DNA of 11,588 nucleotides from DASUME01 sp041179425 (GCA_041179425.1 JBEGTL010000234.1:1-11588), one strand, 5' to 3'; counted from the stretch's first letter, positions 1 through 7,247 are shown. Numbers and translations: made by a program. The notes: generated by a model not told the origin, from the sequence alone.

Positions 1-901
1 ACTGCGCGCTTCCGGCGCAGGCGCTCCAGGTCGTCCAGTCGCCCCATGCGCACGCATCGCCGCAGCTGCGGGTGCGGCGCTGGGTGCCTGCCGCGCAGCT
101 CCCGCACGACTGCTCGGCCGCCTCGATCTGACCCGGGACACACGCCCCCGCAGCGCCGGAACACACGCCCCACTCGCTCCATGCGCCAAAGGTGCAGCTC
201 GCCACGGACCACGTGCGCACGCGGGTCTGCTTGCCGAGGCCGCACGCCTCGCACGGGCGTTGTTCGGTCTCGGGATCGTGCGTGCCGCAGCCGCCGTCGG
301 CGCCGTCGTCCACGCCGCCATCGGAGAGCTCGTCGCAGTGAAAGACACTCCATCTGCAGTCCGCGCCACAGCTGCGCGCGAGCGTGCCACCCGTGCCGCA
401 CGCCGCGCCGCGCTCGGTGATCGTGTTGCAGCTGCACTCGTCGGTGCTCGACCAGCGTCCTGCCACGCAGCTGAAGTGCTGTTGTCCGCAGTCACCGCAG
501 GGGGCCGTCAGCGTTGCGTCGCCGGTCGTACAGGGACAGGTATGAGGATCGGTGCACGGGGCAGGATCGTCGGCTCGAGCGTCGGTGTCGGGAAGGCTCT
601 GGTTGGCGCCGGGCGGGCCCTGCGGTGCGTCTGCAGACACGCCCGCCTCGTCCGCGCTGGCGGGGTCGGACAGGGTCGGCGCCGCTTCGTCTCCCAGGCG
701 CGCGTCTTCGTTGTCGAGCAGCGCGTTGCAGGCGAACGAGCCGAAGCTGAGCAAGGTCGCGACCACGAGCTGGCCCAAGCGTGCGGTTACCGCGCGCGCG
801 GTGGGACGTCGGTTGGCGCGCGCGCGGGGGGCAGTCGTGGAGTCGGGCACGCACACTGCACACCACGATTCGTGCCATGGGGGCGCAGTGCACCGCACCA
901 T
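1..901 (-). CDS. Cysteine-rich putative secreted lipoprotein with TSP1-like repeats (partial, 3' end outside window)
   Basis: This reading frame is open from an ATG at 901 to the left edge, so 300 residues are visible and the C-terminus is missing. An Arg-rich stretch (about residues 26-41) precedes a hydrophobic segment (44-57, VVATLLSFGSFAC) ending at Cys58. This looks like a signal peptide, possibly lipoprotein type, although the lipobox (SFAC) is not canonical. Residues 60-115 are an Asp/Ala/Pro-rich linker. From Cys116 onward the protein is cysteine-rich, with many Cys pairs, an Asp/Gly linker near 193-206, and two TSP1-like units (about 212-250 and 262-300), each with a CxxC..G.Q.R.R segment followed by WxxWxxC. 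The protein is probably exported and disulphide-bonded at the cell surface. Its function is unknown. The start is uncertain: the ATG gives a long n-region, and an in-frame GTG at 850 would give a shorter, more typical signal peptide. Confidence 0.75.
   Translation of the reverse strand, partial: MVRCTAPPWHESWCAVCVPDSTTAPRARANRRPTARAVTARLGQLVVATLLSFGSFACNALLDNEDARLGDEAAPTLSDPASADEAGVSADAPQGPPGANQSLPDTDARADDPAPCTDPHTCPCTTGDATLTAPCGDCGQQHFSCVAGRWSSTDECSCNTITERGAACGTGGTLARSCGADCRWSVFHCDELSDGGVDDGADGGCGTHDPETEQRPCEACGLGKQTRVRTWSVASCTFGAWSEWGVCSGAAGACVPGQIEAAEQSCGSCAAGTQRRTRSCGDACAWGDWTTWSACAGSAQ
2..268 (-). repeat. Two tandem TSP1-like cysteine-rich repeats
   Basis: Within the protein that starts at 901, two units about 49 residues apart share the order CxxC, GxQxRxR, Cys, then W-x-x-W-x-x-C. 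The first (152-268) contains CEACGLGKQTRVR and WSEWGVC. The second (2-118) contains CGSCAAGTQRRTRSC and WTTWSAC. The WxxWxxC plus CxxG.Q.R.R signature resembles the eukaryotic thrombospondin type 1 fold. Homology has not been tested. The array may continue past the left edge. Confidence 0.6.
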
Positions 902-997
902 GCGCGAAAGGCGCCGTCCGCGCCGGTGATTGCGATCTTGCCCTGTGTCGCGCCTTCGCGTCGGTAGTCGACGAGGCCTCGCGCCTAGCCTGACTGC

Positions 998-1034
998 CAA
1001 CCGTAGGTTGCAGGTGCCAAGCATTTGTTGGCAC
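998..1034. other. Two adjacent inverted repeats in an intergenic region
   Basis: A 5-bp inverted repeat (CAACC-GTA-GGTTG, 998-1010) lies next to a perfect 7-bp one (GTGCCAA, 7-nt loop, TTGGCAC, 1014-1034). They sit between the stop of the small lipoprotein gene (1134) and the start of the larger cysteine-rich gene (901), both on the minus strand. Neither is followed by a T-run. They could be protein-binding sites upstream of the larger gene or part of its leader. No sigma-70 promoter could be placed convincingly nearby. Confidence 0.35.
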
Positions 1035-1083
1035 GTCGAAGCGCGCCCTCGGCCGCGCGAGCAAAGAGTCGAAGCGCGCGCTC

Positions 1084-1115
1084 GGGCACGAGGGCGAAGA
1101 AGCTACATCGTGCCC
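1084..1115 (-). terminator. Possible terminator stem-loop after the small lipoprotein gene
   Basis: Perfect 8-bp arms (GGGCACGA / TCGTGCCC) with a 16-nt loop lie 18 nt downstream of the stop codon of the minus-strand gene ending at 1134. The stem is GC-rich and well placed for transcription termination or mRNA 3'-end protection. No T-tract follows it on the minus strand, so it is not a classic intrinsic terminator. Confidence 0.35.
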
Positions 1116-1133
1116 CGTGCGGCGCGGCGCTGG

Positions 1134-1622
1134 TTACAGACAGTACGCTCCAGGCGCCCAGCTGCAGCCGCAGGTCTTGTCGGCGCGACAGCACGCGACG
1201 GCGCCCAGCGGAAAGCAGGACACCGTGCAGTCCGCGTTCTGCATACAGGCCCGCGTGCGCGGTGGCGACAACGCCCCGAGATCAGGGAGCCCGGCAGGGG
1301 GGGTGGGCAGGCCGGGCAGCAGAGGACGCGCTCTGCTCGCATCGCGACCCGCGTCTTGTTTGGCCAACGAAGCGTCTTGCTGCGCGCTGGCGTCGCGCAC
1401 GGGCGCGAATCCCGCGTCCAGAAGAGGCGCTTCGGGCAGCGTCTCGCCGACCTCGGCCTCTTGCGACGCAAGGCCCTCGTCTTCGGGCAGGTCTTGGGCT
1501 TCGTCGTCGGGCTCTGGCAGCTCGGGCTCGGTGGCCGGCGTGTCTGGGAGAACGTCGACGACTGGACTCGCGGCACACGCGACCAACAGACAAAGCCAAG
1601 AGTAACGAAGACACAAACGCAT
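1134..1622 (-). CDS. Small Asp/Glu-rich lipoprotein with cysteine-rich C-terminus
   Basis: A 162-residue protein. The N-terminus MRLCLRYSWLCLLVAC is a clear lipoprotein signal: basic n-region, short hydrophobic core, and lipobox LVAC with the lipidated Cys at residue 16. A long acidic and proline-rich linker follows (about 17-75), then an Ala/Asp-rich stretch with repeated QDA/RDA motifs, then a compact C-terminus with about eight cysteines (from RACMQNADC to the end) probably held by disulphides. This layout is common for envelope lipoproteins of Myxococcota. The function is unknown. The frame stays open upstream to 1715, but the ATG at 1622 is chosen because it places the signal peptide at the N-terminus and has GAGGG just upstream. 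Confidence 0.75.
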   Translation of the reverse strand: MRLCLRYSWLCLLVACAASPVVDVLPDTPATEPELPEPDDEAQDLPEDEGLASQEAEVGETLPEAPLLDAGFAPVRDASAQQDASLAKQDAGRDASRARPLLPGLPTPPAGLPDLGALSPPRTRACMQNADCTVSCFPLGAVACCRADKTCGCSWAPGAYCL

Positions 1623-1695
1623 GATCCCTCGATACGGCGGCGCCCCCAGGCGCAGGATCCACGAAGCGCAGCCTCGTCGAGCCCCGCGCACGACG

Positions 1696-1712
1696 AGCGC
1701 AATCTCTGCCAA
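1696..1712 (-). promoter_or_regulatory. Weak sigma-54-like -24/-12 candidate upstream of the lipoprotein gene
   Basis: The minus strand reads TTGGCA, then GAGATT, then GCGCT. This gives a strong match to the -24 half (TTGGCA) and a GG-N10-GC spacing, but the TT of the -12 half is absent. Initiation would fall near 1685, leaving a leader of about 63 nt before the ATG at 1622. GG-N10-GC occurs often by chance in DNA this rich in G+C, so this is only a lead. Confidence 0.2.
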
Positions 1713-1762
1713 CAATCTCTGTCCACGACGCGAGCGAAGGGGATAGACCGCGTCGCCGTGAG

Positions 1763-2821
1763 TTAATCACGGCTAGCACTTCTGCCGGGGAATCGACAAG
1801 GCGTACTCGTCGTCGGGACACTTTTGGCGTCGAAAGTCAGGTTTGGCAGCCGAGGTCTGAATGCGCCCTCGGGCGCGCAAGCCAAGACAGGCGCGCGCCA
1901 ACACAAGGCGAGACCTCGACGCGCTGCTCGATGCGCCGGGACGAGCTTCACTTTTTGGGCGTGGAGCTTGCCCGAAGCGCGTGGAGCGCCCTCGAGAGCG
2001 CGCCGCAGGAACGGGATGAGATGCGCCCGAACCGCGCACGGGTCGTCGATGAACGGCCAGTGGCCAAGGCCCTTGAGGATGTAGACCTCCGCCTGGGGGA
2101 ACGTCTCGCGCTGTCGCTCTGCATACTTTACGGGAAGGTACGGATCGCCTTCACCCCAGAGCACGCACACGGGCACGTCGAGCTTGCGCAGCTGATCTCC
2201 GAAGCGCGCGAAGTGCTGATCGGGGTTTTTCGTTGCGCGGTACAGGTTGAGCACGGTGCGTTTGTGCGCCCAGTCCGCGTAGCTCATCACCCGGTCTACG
2301 TAGTCTTGGGGGAGCGCGATGGGGTTGTCTCGATCGAGCGCGCTCTTGAGGATTTTGGGCGAAGCGAGCAGCTGAAACAGCTCGCCCAGCAGCGGCGCCT
2401 GCCAGATCTTGGCGTACTTGTGCCAGCGGTACCCTTGCAGCACGCCGGTGTTGAGGAGCGTCAGACTGGCCACGCGGGTCGGGTGCAAGGCGGCGTACTG
2501 CAGACCAAACCCTCCACCGAAGTCGTGCATCACCAGGTGCGCGCGCTCGACGCCGAGCTGGTCGAGCACGCCGGCGAGGTGACGTGCGTACCCAGCGACG
2601 TTGAACGCGAAGACCTTGGGCCGATCGGCACGTCCAAAGCCGGGATGATCGAGCGCCACCACGCGTCCGAGCTCGGCCGCCGCAGGGATGAGCGACTCGA
2701 AGTCGTCCATGGGTCCGGGGTTCCCGTGCACGAACACCACTGCATCGGACTTGGTGCCCGGTCGCGTGTCGTGCACGGCGGAGCGCACTCCGTCGACCGA
2801 GATGTACGTTACATCGAGCAT
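1763..2821 (-). CDS. Alpha/beta hydrolase with Asp nucleophile (haloalkane dehalogenase/epoxide hydrolase-like)
   Basis: A 352-residue cytoplasmic alpha/beta hydrolase with no signal peptide. The oxyanion motif HGNP is at 32-35, the nucleophile elbow HLVMHDFGGG at 95-104 with Asp100 as nucleophile, the probable acid Asp226 in WGEGDPYLP, and the catalytic His254 in GLGHWPF. An Asp nucleophile and HGNP are typical of haloalkane dehalogenases and related epoxide/fluoroacetate hydrolases, not esterases. In classical haloalkane dehalogenases the residue after the nucleophile is a halide-binding Trp; here it is Phe101, so the substrate is uncertain. The start at 2821 is supported by an excellent Shine-Dalgarno. 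The hydrolase fold should end near residue 278; the remaining 74 residues, rich in Arg, Pro and Ala, look non-coding and may result from a frameshift. It is the third gene of the minus-strand block, 138 nt after the PEP-synthase-like gene. Confidence 0.85.
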   Translation of the reverse strand: MLDVTYISVDGVRSAVHDTRPGTKSDAVVFVHGNPGPMDDFESLIPAAAELGRVVALDHPGFGRADRPKVFAFNVAGYARHLAGVLDQLGVERAHLVMHDFGGGFGLQYAALHPTRVASLTLLNTGVLQGYRWHKYAKIWQAPLLGELFQLLASPKILKSALDRDNPIALPQDYVDRVMSYADWAHKRTVLNLYRATKNPDQHFARFGDQLRKLDVPVCVLWGEGDPYLPVKYAERQRETFPQAEVYILKGLGHWPFIDDPCAVRAHLIPFLRRALEGAPRASGKLHAQKVKLVPAHRAARRGLALCWRAPVLACAPEGAFRPRLPNLTFDAKSVPTTSTPCRFPGRSASRD

Positions 2822-2827
2822 AGGACT

Positions 2828-2834
2828 CTCCTCC
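2828..2834 (-). promoter_or_regulatory. Strong ribosome binding site of the hydrolase gene
   Basis: GGAGGAG on the minus strand lies 6 nt before the ATG at 2821. It decides the start: the frame is open for 38 further codons upstream, but those residues have no family resemblance. Confidence 0.75.
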
Positions 2835-2959
2835 CCTGGGGCCGTGACCCGTTCTGTTGCGCGCCCGCACGAGAGCAGACACGCGCAGAAACTGTTCCAC
2901 GCTTCTCGACTACACGAAGGGGAAATGCGCGCCATCCGTGCGGGAGAGCGTGTGGCGGC

Positions 2960-3982
2960 TCAGCCGACGATGCTGCGCGAGCGCAGCAAATAAAACGAGC
3001 CGTCTTCGAACACCCAGTCCACTTCCTGGGGGCTCCCGTATTGTCTCTCCACGTCGGCGCCGATGCTGGAGAGCGCAAACGCCTGGTGATTGGTCAGCAC
3101 ACGTGCGTCGTTCCTCAGCTCTTGCACGGACATGCCGCGCCCTTCCAGCCAGATGGGCGGCTCCGGCGTGGGGCGCGGCTTTTGCGGCGGCAGGTCTCGG
3201 TCGGGGCCGACGTCGCCCGCGAGCTTGGTCTCGACCAGACGCATGTCTGACTTACGCACCGAGTAAGAGTCGGCAGACCCACTCGACAACGGGACGCCTG
3301 TCAGCGGATCGGCCGTAGCCTCAATCAGGATACGCGAACGGTCGGGCTGCGACGGATCGGTGGTCAGCAAGAGCCCCGCCTTGGAGGCTTTCATCATCCG
3401 CTGGACCACGACGCCCATCGAGGGCTCGCTGTGTTGGTTCCAGAGCTGACGGTAGCCCACCATCGAAGGGCACCAGAGGTTCATCCAGCACGCGGTGACC
3501 TTTTCCAATAGGTTGGTTTCGCCCTTGACGTTGGGAAAAGTCTCGGTCGCGCTGCGCAGCGAGGTACCCGCTCGGTCGTCGCTGACCATGGACGACCGGA
3601 CCGCGACGGCGACGTTGTCGCCGAGCTTTCGGTACGCACTCGTGATGGCCAACGCCAGCTCCGCGGGTACGGGGGTGCGCGCGAGGTCGCTGCGGATCGC
3701 CAAGGCGATACGCTCGACCTCCTCGCGTGCGCCTCTGGAAAGCGCCTCGCCCAAGACGACGAGCAACTCTCGGCGGGCGGGTCGCTCCATGGCGAGACCG
3801 TACGCCGCAGCCGTGATCACGAACCCCGCTGGGACGGGGAAGAGTCCGGCCGTCAACTCACCCAGGTTGGCACCTTTGTAGCCCGCGATCTCGTCGTCGC
3901 CCCGGCGCAGCTCCTCGAAGCCGCGAATGAAGTCGTTGGCTCTGCTCTCGACGCGTGTGCGCGGGCTGCCAGCTTGGGTCAC
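2960..3982 (-). CDS. Stand-alone PEP/pyruvate-binding (PPDK_N, ATP-grasp) domain protein
   Basis: A 340-residue protein resembling only the N-terminal nucleotide-binding domain of PEP synthase/pyruvate phosphate dikinase. Recognisable blocks in order are GYKGANLGEL (34-43) with VPAGFVITAAAY (50-61), VAVRSSMVSDDRAG (126-139) with ETFPNVKG (147-154), GVVVQRMM (190-197) with the TTDP turn, and the terminal VDWVFEDGSFYLLRSRSI (321-338). The swivelling phospho-His domain and the PEP-binding TIM barrel are both absent, so it cannot carry out the full PPDK/PpsA reaction alone. The usual GLGE segment is replaced by EATADP, so activity may differ. The GTG start at 3982 overlaps the stop of the preceding gene (GTGA), which implies translational coupling. 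The frame continues upstream to 4096, but that part lies inside the preceding gene and lacks family similarity. The natural substrate is unknown; ATP-dependent phosphotransfer with a separate partner is an inference. Confidence 0.8.
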   Translation of the reverse strand: MTQAGSPRTRVESRANDFIRGFEELRRGDDEIAGYKGANLGELTAGLFPVPAGFVITAAAYGLAMERPARRELLVVLGEALSRGAREEVERIALAIRSDLARTPVPAELALAITSAYRKLGDNVAVAVRSSMVSDDRAGTSLRSATETFPNVKGETNLLEKVTACWMNLWCPSMVGYRQLWNQHSEPSMGVVVQRMMKASKAGLLLTTDPSQPDRSRILIEATADPLTGVPLSSGSADSYSVRKSDMRLVETKLAGDVGPDRDLPPQKPRPTPEPPIWLEGRGMSVQELRNDARVLTNHQAFALSSIGADVERQYGSPQEVDWVFEDGSFYLLRSRSIVG

Positions 3983-4833
3983 GAGGGCACCGCGGCGACG
4001 AGCGCGCGTGGGCCGACACGCCAGTGCTCCAGGTTGAACGCGATGCTCTCGAGTGTGCCGCGCGCGTAGGTGAAGTCGCCCGCCGCTTCGTGCCACGTCG
4101 CGCTGAGCTCGTACGGTGTGCGTAGGCCGCCTCTCGTCTCATAGCCGCCGAAGTAGGCAGACCACGGCGTGCGACGTGGAGTCTTGCCGCTGCGCCAGCG
4201 GTCGTCGGTATCGAAACGAACGCACTCGTCTGCGTCGTTGAAGTGAAACGTGCCGCTCACCGTGAGCCCGTGATCGGTGATCGAGGCCCGAGCGCTTCGA
4301 TCGTCGATCGCCGTCCAGGTGAGGTATTTCTGCAGCGCGAACGACGGAACGAGCGGCAGCTCGGAGAGTAAGGTGACGAGCGCGGACTCATCCATGTAGC
4401 GCCCTCGCGCGTCGGCCACGGTGATCACTTTCATCAGGGTGATCAGCATCTGACCGTGCCCGTGCTGATACTTGTCGCGCCCTTCGAGGCGGAGCACGCC
4501 TCCCAACTTGCCCGTCATCAGCGCGATGCGCGTGGGCTCGGGCACCGACGCGAACTGCTCGCAGCAGAGCTTCATCCACAGGGAACGGCGTGAGCGCCTG
4601 AGCAGCAGCTCACGCCAGACGATGCGGGCGTTGAGGGTGTGCGGCGTGCCCACCAAGCCGGACGCACGAAAGAAGCGCTGCACGGGGGCCGGCAACCCGG
4701 CGAGCTCGCGCTCCTCGATGTTGCGCACGAGGCGTTTGCCGCGTTTCGCCAGCTCGGCTGCGACCTCCGAGCGAAAGCGAGCGGGCACTCTCCACGCGCG
4801 CTCGAGCGCGGGCGCGGACGACGATGGGTTCAT
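3979..4833 (-). CDS. DUF6544/DUF6920-like protein
   Basis: A 284-residue soluble protein without an obvious signal peptide. It matches the pattern I recall for the DUF6544/DUF6920 family: LPAPVQRFFRASGLVG near residues 47-62, a GRDKYQHGHGQM segment in the middle, VADARGRYMDESALVTLLSELP, then WTAIDDRSARASITDHG and a beta-rich C-terminal half ending in a YELSATWH strand. Family members have no established biochemical role. It is the first gene of the minus-strand block and overlaps the PEP-synthase-like gene by four bases, so the two are probably translated together. The ATG at 4833 has AGGG about 8 nt upstream. The family name is given from memory of the motif pattern. Confidence 0.7.
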   Translation of the reverse strand: MNPSSSAPALERAWRVPARFRSEVAAELAKRGKRLVRNIEERELAGLPAPVQRFFRASGLVGTPHTLNARIVWRELLLRRSRRSLWMKLCCEQFASVPEPTRIALMTGKLGGVLRLEGRDKYQHGHGQMLITLMKVITVADARGRYMDESALVTLLSELPLVPSFALQKYLTWTAIDDRSARASITDHGLTVSGTFHFNDADECVRFDTDDRWRSGKTPRRTPWSAYFGGYETRGGLRTPYELSATWHEAAGDFTYARGTLESIAFNLEHWRVGPRALVAAVPS

Positions 4834-5102
4834 GCGGCTGCCCTAGCAAGCGCGCGGCCAGCGGGCGGAGCCACGATAACCGGCGTTTTTCGCCATTGTT
4901 TGCCGAGGTCTTGCGTCCCGACGTAGGTGTAGCGCCGAAAGAATTGCGGCTTCCCGACGAGCCCGCGAAATTTTTTCGCGGCCCCAGGCGGTGTCCGCTG
5001 TCGTCCCGTGTTTTGCGTGCCCAGTTGGGAAGCGGCGGGGACCCGCGCGTGCAAGGGTAAGGCTTGCGCCCGCAACCGTGGGACGCGCACGCTGAGTTCA
5101 CC
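4834..5102. other. Divergent intergenic region
   Basis: About 270 nt between the divergently read DUF6544-like gene (minus) and the NtrC-type regulator gene (plus). It must hold promoters for both directions, but no convincing sigma-70 or sigma-54 site could be assigned. It is less GC-rich than its surroundings in two places: GGCG-TTTTT-CGCC at 4882-4894 and the 8-bp stem at 4963-4981. No believable gene lies in it; the open frames here have weak codon bias and no recognisable motif. Confidence 0.6.
4963..4981. promoter_or_regulatory. Perfect 8-bp inverted repeat, operator candidate
   Basis: CCGCGAAA, loop TTT, TTTCGCGG is a perfect dyad with an A/T-rich centre, embedded in GC-rich DNA about 120 nt upstream of the regulator start and about 130 nt upstream of the divergent gene. 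It may be a regulator-binding site controlling one or both directions. As RNA it would also form a hairpin, but no T-run follows, so a terminator is less likely. Confidence 0.4.
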
Positions 5103-6496
<1,394 letters not shown>

Positions 6497-6497
<1 letters not shown>

Positions 6498-6529
6498 CTG
6501 TCCTTCGGGGGAGTGGCCTCCTCGACAGT
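6497..6529 (+). terminator. Nested stem-loop directly after the response regulator gene
   Basis: ACTGTC (6497-6502) pairs with GACAGT (6524-6529), and an inner GGAG-TGGC-CTCC stem can form inside. The structure starts at the last base of the regulator stop codon, where a terminator would be expected. No T-tract follows, so termination, if it occurs, would be weak or factor-dependent, and read-through into the next operon is possible. Confidence 0.4.
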
Positions 6530-6531
6530 AC

Positions 6532-6555
6532 TCCCACGACGTGGGATGCATCCCA
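6532..6555. promoter_or_regulatory. Overlapping palindromes, candidate activator binding site
   Basis: TCCCAC-GAC-GTGGGA (6532-6546) overlaps a perfect 14-bp palindrome TGGGATGCATCCCA (6542-6555). The shared GTGGGA/TCCCA element therefore appears three times in 24 bp. It sits between the regulator gene and the kaiC-like operon, just upstream of the sigma-54-like elements, so it could be a binding site for the regulator encoded immediately upstream. The binding assignment is inference. Confidence 0.4.
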
Positions 6556-6566
6556 AGCGCGTGCTC

Positions 6567-6599
6567 GGGGCACCACGTCGGCTTGGTCAGTTCTGCGCT
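6567..6599 (+). promoter_or_regulatory. Candidate sigma-54 promoter elements for the kaiC-like operon
   Basis: Two overlapping sequences have GG-N10-GC spacing. The first is GGGGCACC-ACGT-CGGCT (6567-6583), which matches GGCAC and the final GC-T. The second is TTGGTCAG-TTCT-GCGCT (6583-6599), which matches TTGG, G and GC-T. Both lack the TT of the -12 box. Initiation would be about 6594-6611, roughly 100-115 nt before the ATG at 6711. The adjacent sigma-54 activator gene makes this plausible, but chance matches are common at this base composition. Confidence 0.27.
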
Positions 6600-6710
6600 C
6601 GCGCGCCCCAGGCAGGGCGCGCTTCTCGTTGCTCGCACGCCGAGGGCGCGCTTGGACGAGTCGTCCAGTAAAAGTCTCGTCGCGCCGCGCCTCGAGTCGG
6701 GGGTTGGTCC

Positions 6711-7247
6711 ATGAGTGATGGCAACGAGCACGACGAGTGCGTCGACGCCTGGTTGCGGCGAGCGCCCGAGGATCTGACGCTCGAGCAACAGCTGCGCCGC
6801 TTCGAGCGAGCGTTCGGGGCCGTGTTGGCACGCGCTCATCAGACGCTGGGCGAGGTCACGCTGATGGCGGTCCTCGACCGTGTGCTCTACGTCGCGGCCG
6901 AGAAATATCCTCTCCTCTCGGAGCTGGAGGCGGAGGCCACACGTGTGAGCTGCCAGAAGCTCCTCCGGGTCGCGCATGCAGTCCCTCCCGCCCAGCACGT
7001 CGCGGCCACCCGGTTCGTCATGGTCGAGTTTCTGACTGTCCTCGGCAAGCTGACCGCCGAGATTCTGACGCCAGCGCTCCACGGAGAGCTAGCCCGCGAC
7101 CTCGAAACGAACGGGTCGTCCAGGCTCGAGCGAAGTGCCGAAGCGGGCTCGGCGCGCGCGCAACGTGTAGACGCAACGAGTGACGACACCCGCTCTGGCC
7201 CGACCGCGTCGCACGCGCACGAGGGCCCCGAGGAAGCCGAGTCATGA
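6711..7247 (+). CDS. Hypothetical helical protein, first gene of the kaiC-like operon
   Basis: 178 residues, with no family recognised. About residues 22-125 appear almost entirely alpha-helical, with amphipathic stretches such as QQLRRFERAFGAVLARAH and LMAVLDRVLYVAAEKYPLL and a more hydrophobic helix VMVEFLTVLGKLTAEIL. The last 50 residues are polar, rich in Ser, Ala, Glu and Asp, and probably disordered. There is no signal peptide or clear membrane segment, so it should be cytoplasmic. A G-run (6699-6703) lies 7 nt before the ATG. The stop codon overlaps the start of the triple-KaiC gene (ATGA), so translation is probably coupled, suggesting a 1:1 partner or regulator of that ATPase. The remote possibility that it is an analogue of KaiA- or KaiB-type partners rests on position only; it does not look like KaiB, which is a small thioredoxin-like protein. 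Confidence 0.8.
   Translation: MSDGNEHDECVDAWLRRAPEDLTLEQQLRRFERAFGAVLARAHQTLGEVTLMAVLDRVLYVAAEKYPLLSELEAEATRVSCQKLLRVAHAVPPAQHVAATRFVMVEFLTVLGKLTAEILTPALHGELARDLETNGSSRLERSAEAGSARAQRVDATSDDTRSGPTASHAHEGPEEAES

Noticed and set aside
1028..1044. Plus-strand TTGGCACG as a sigma-54 -24 box
   Set aside because: No GC at the required -12 distance, and no plus-strand gene follows.
492..1064. Minus-strand open frame overlapping the cysteine-rich gene
   Set aside because: It is in a different frame from the Cys-rich protein, is Arg-rich, and lacks any domain pattern. The frame starting at 901 shows an export signal, ordered Cys pairs and TSP1-like repeats.
930..1766. Plus-strand open frame of 278 codons over the small lipoprotein region
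   Set aside because: It is antisense to a lipoprotein with a clear lipobox and has an Arg/Ala-rich shadow composition.
1931..3250. Long plus-strand open frame (439 codons) opposite the hydrolase and PEP-synthase-like genes
   Set aside because: It is an antisense shadow in GC-rich DNA: no recognisable motif, and it spans two well-supported minus-strand genes plus their gap.
4963..4981. Intrinsic terminator at the T-rich dyad
   Set aside because: The T-run forms the loop and one arm and does not follow the stem, and the site lies between divergent gene starts, not after a gene end.
4830..5090. 86-codon minus-strand frame ending in an ATGA overlap with the DUF6544-like start
   Set aside because: The overlap is tempting, but the protein is basic without motifs, codon bias is weaker than in neighbours, and it would leave almost no room for promoters between it and the regulator start at 5103.
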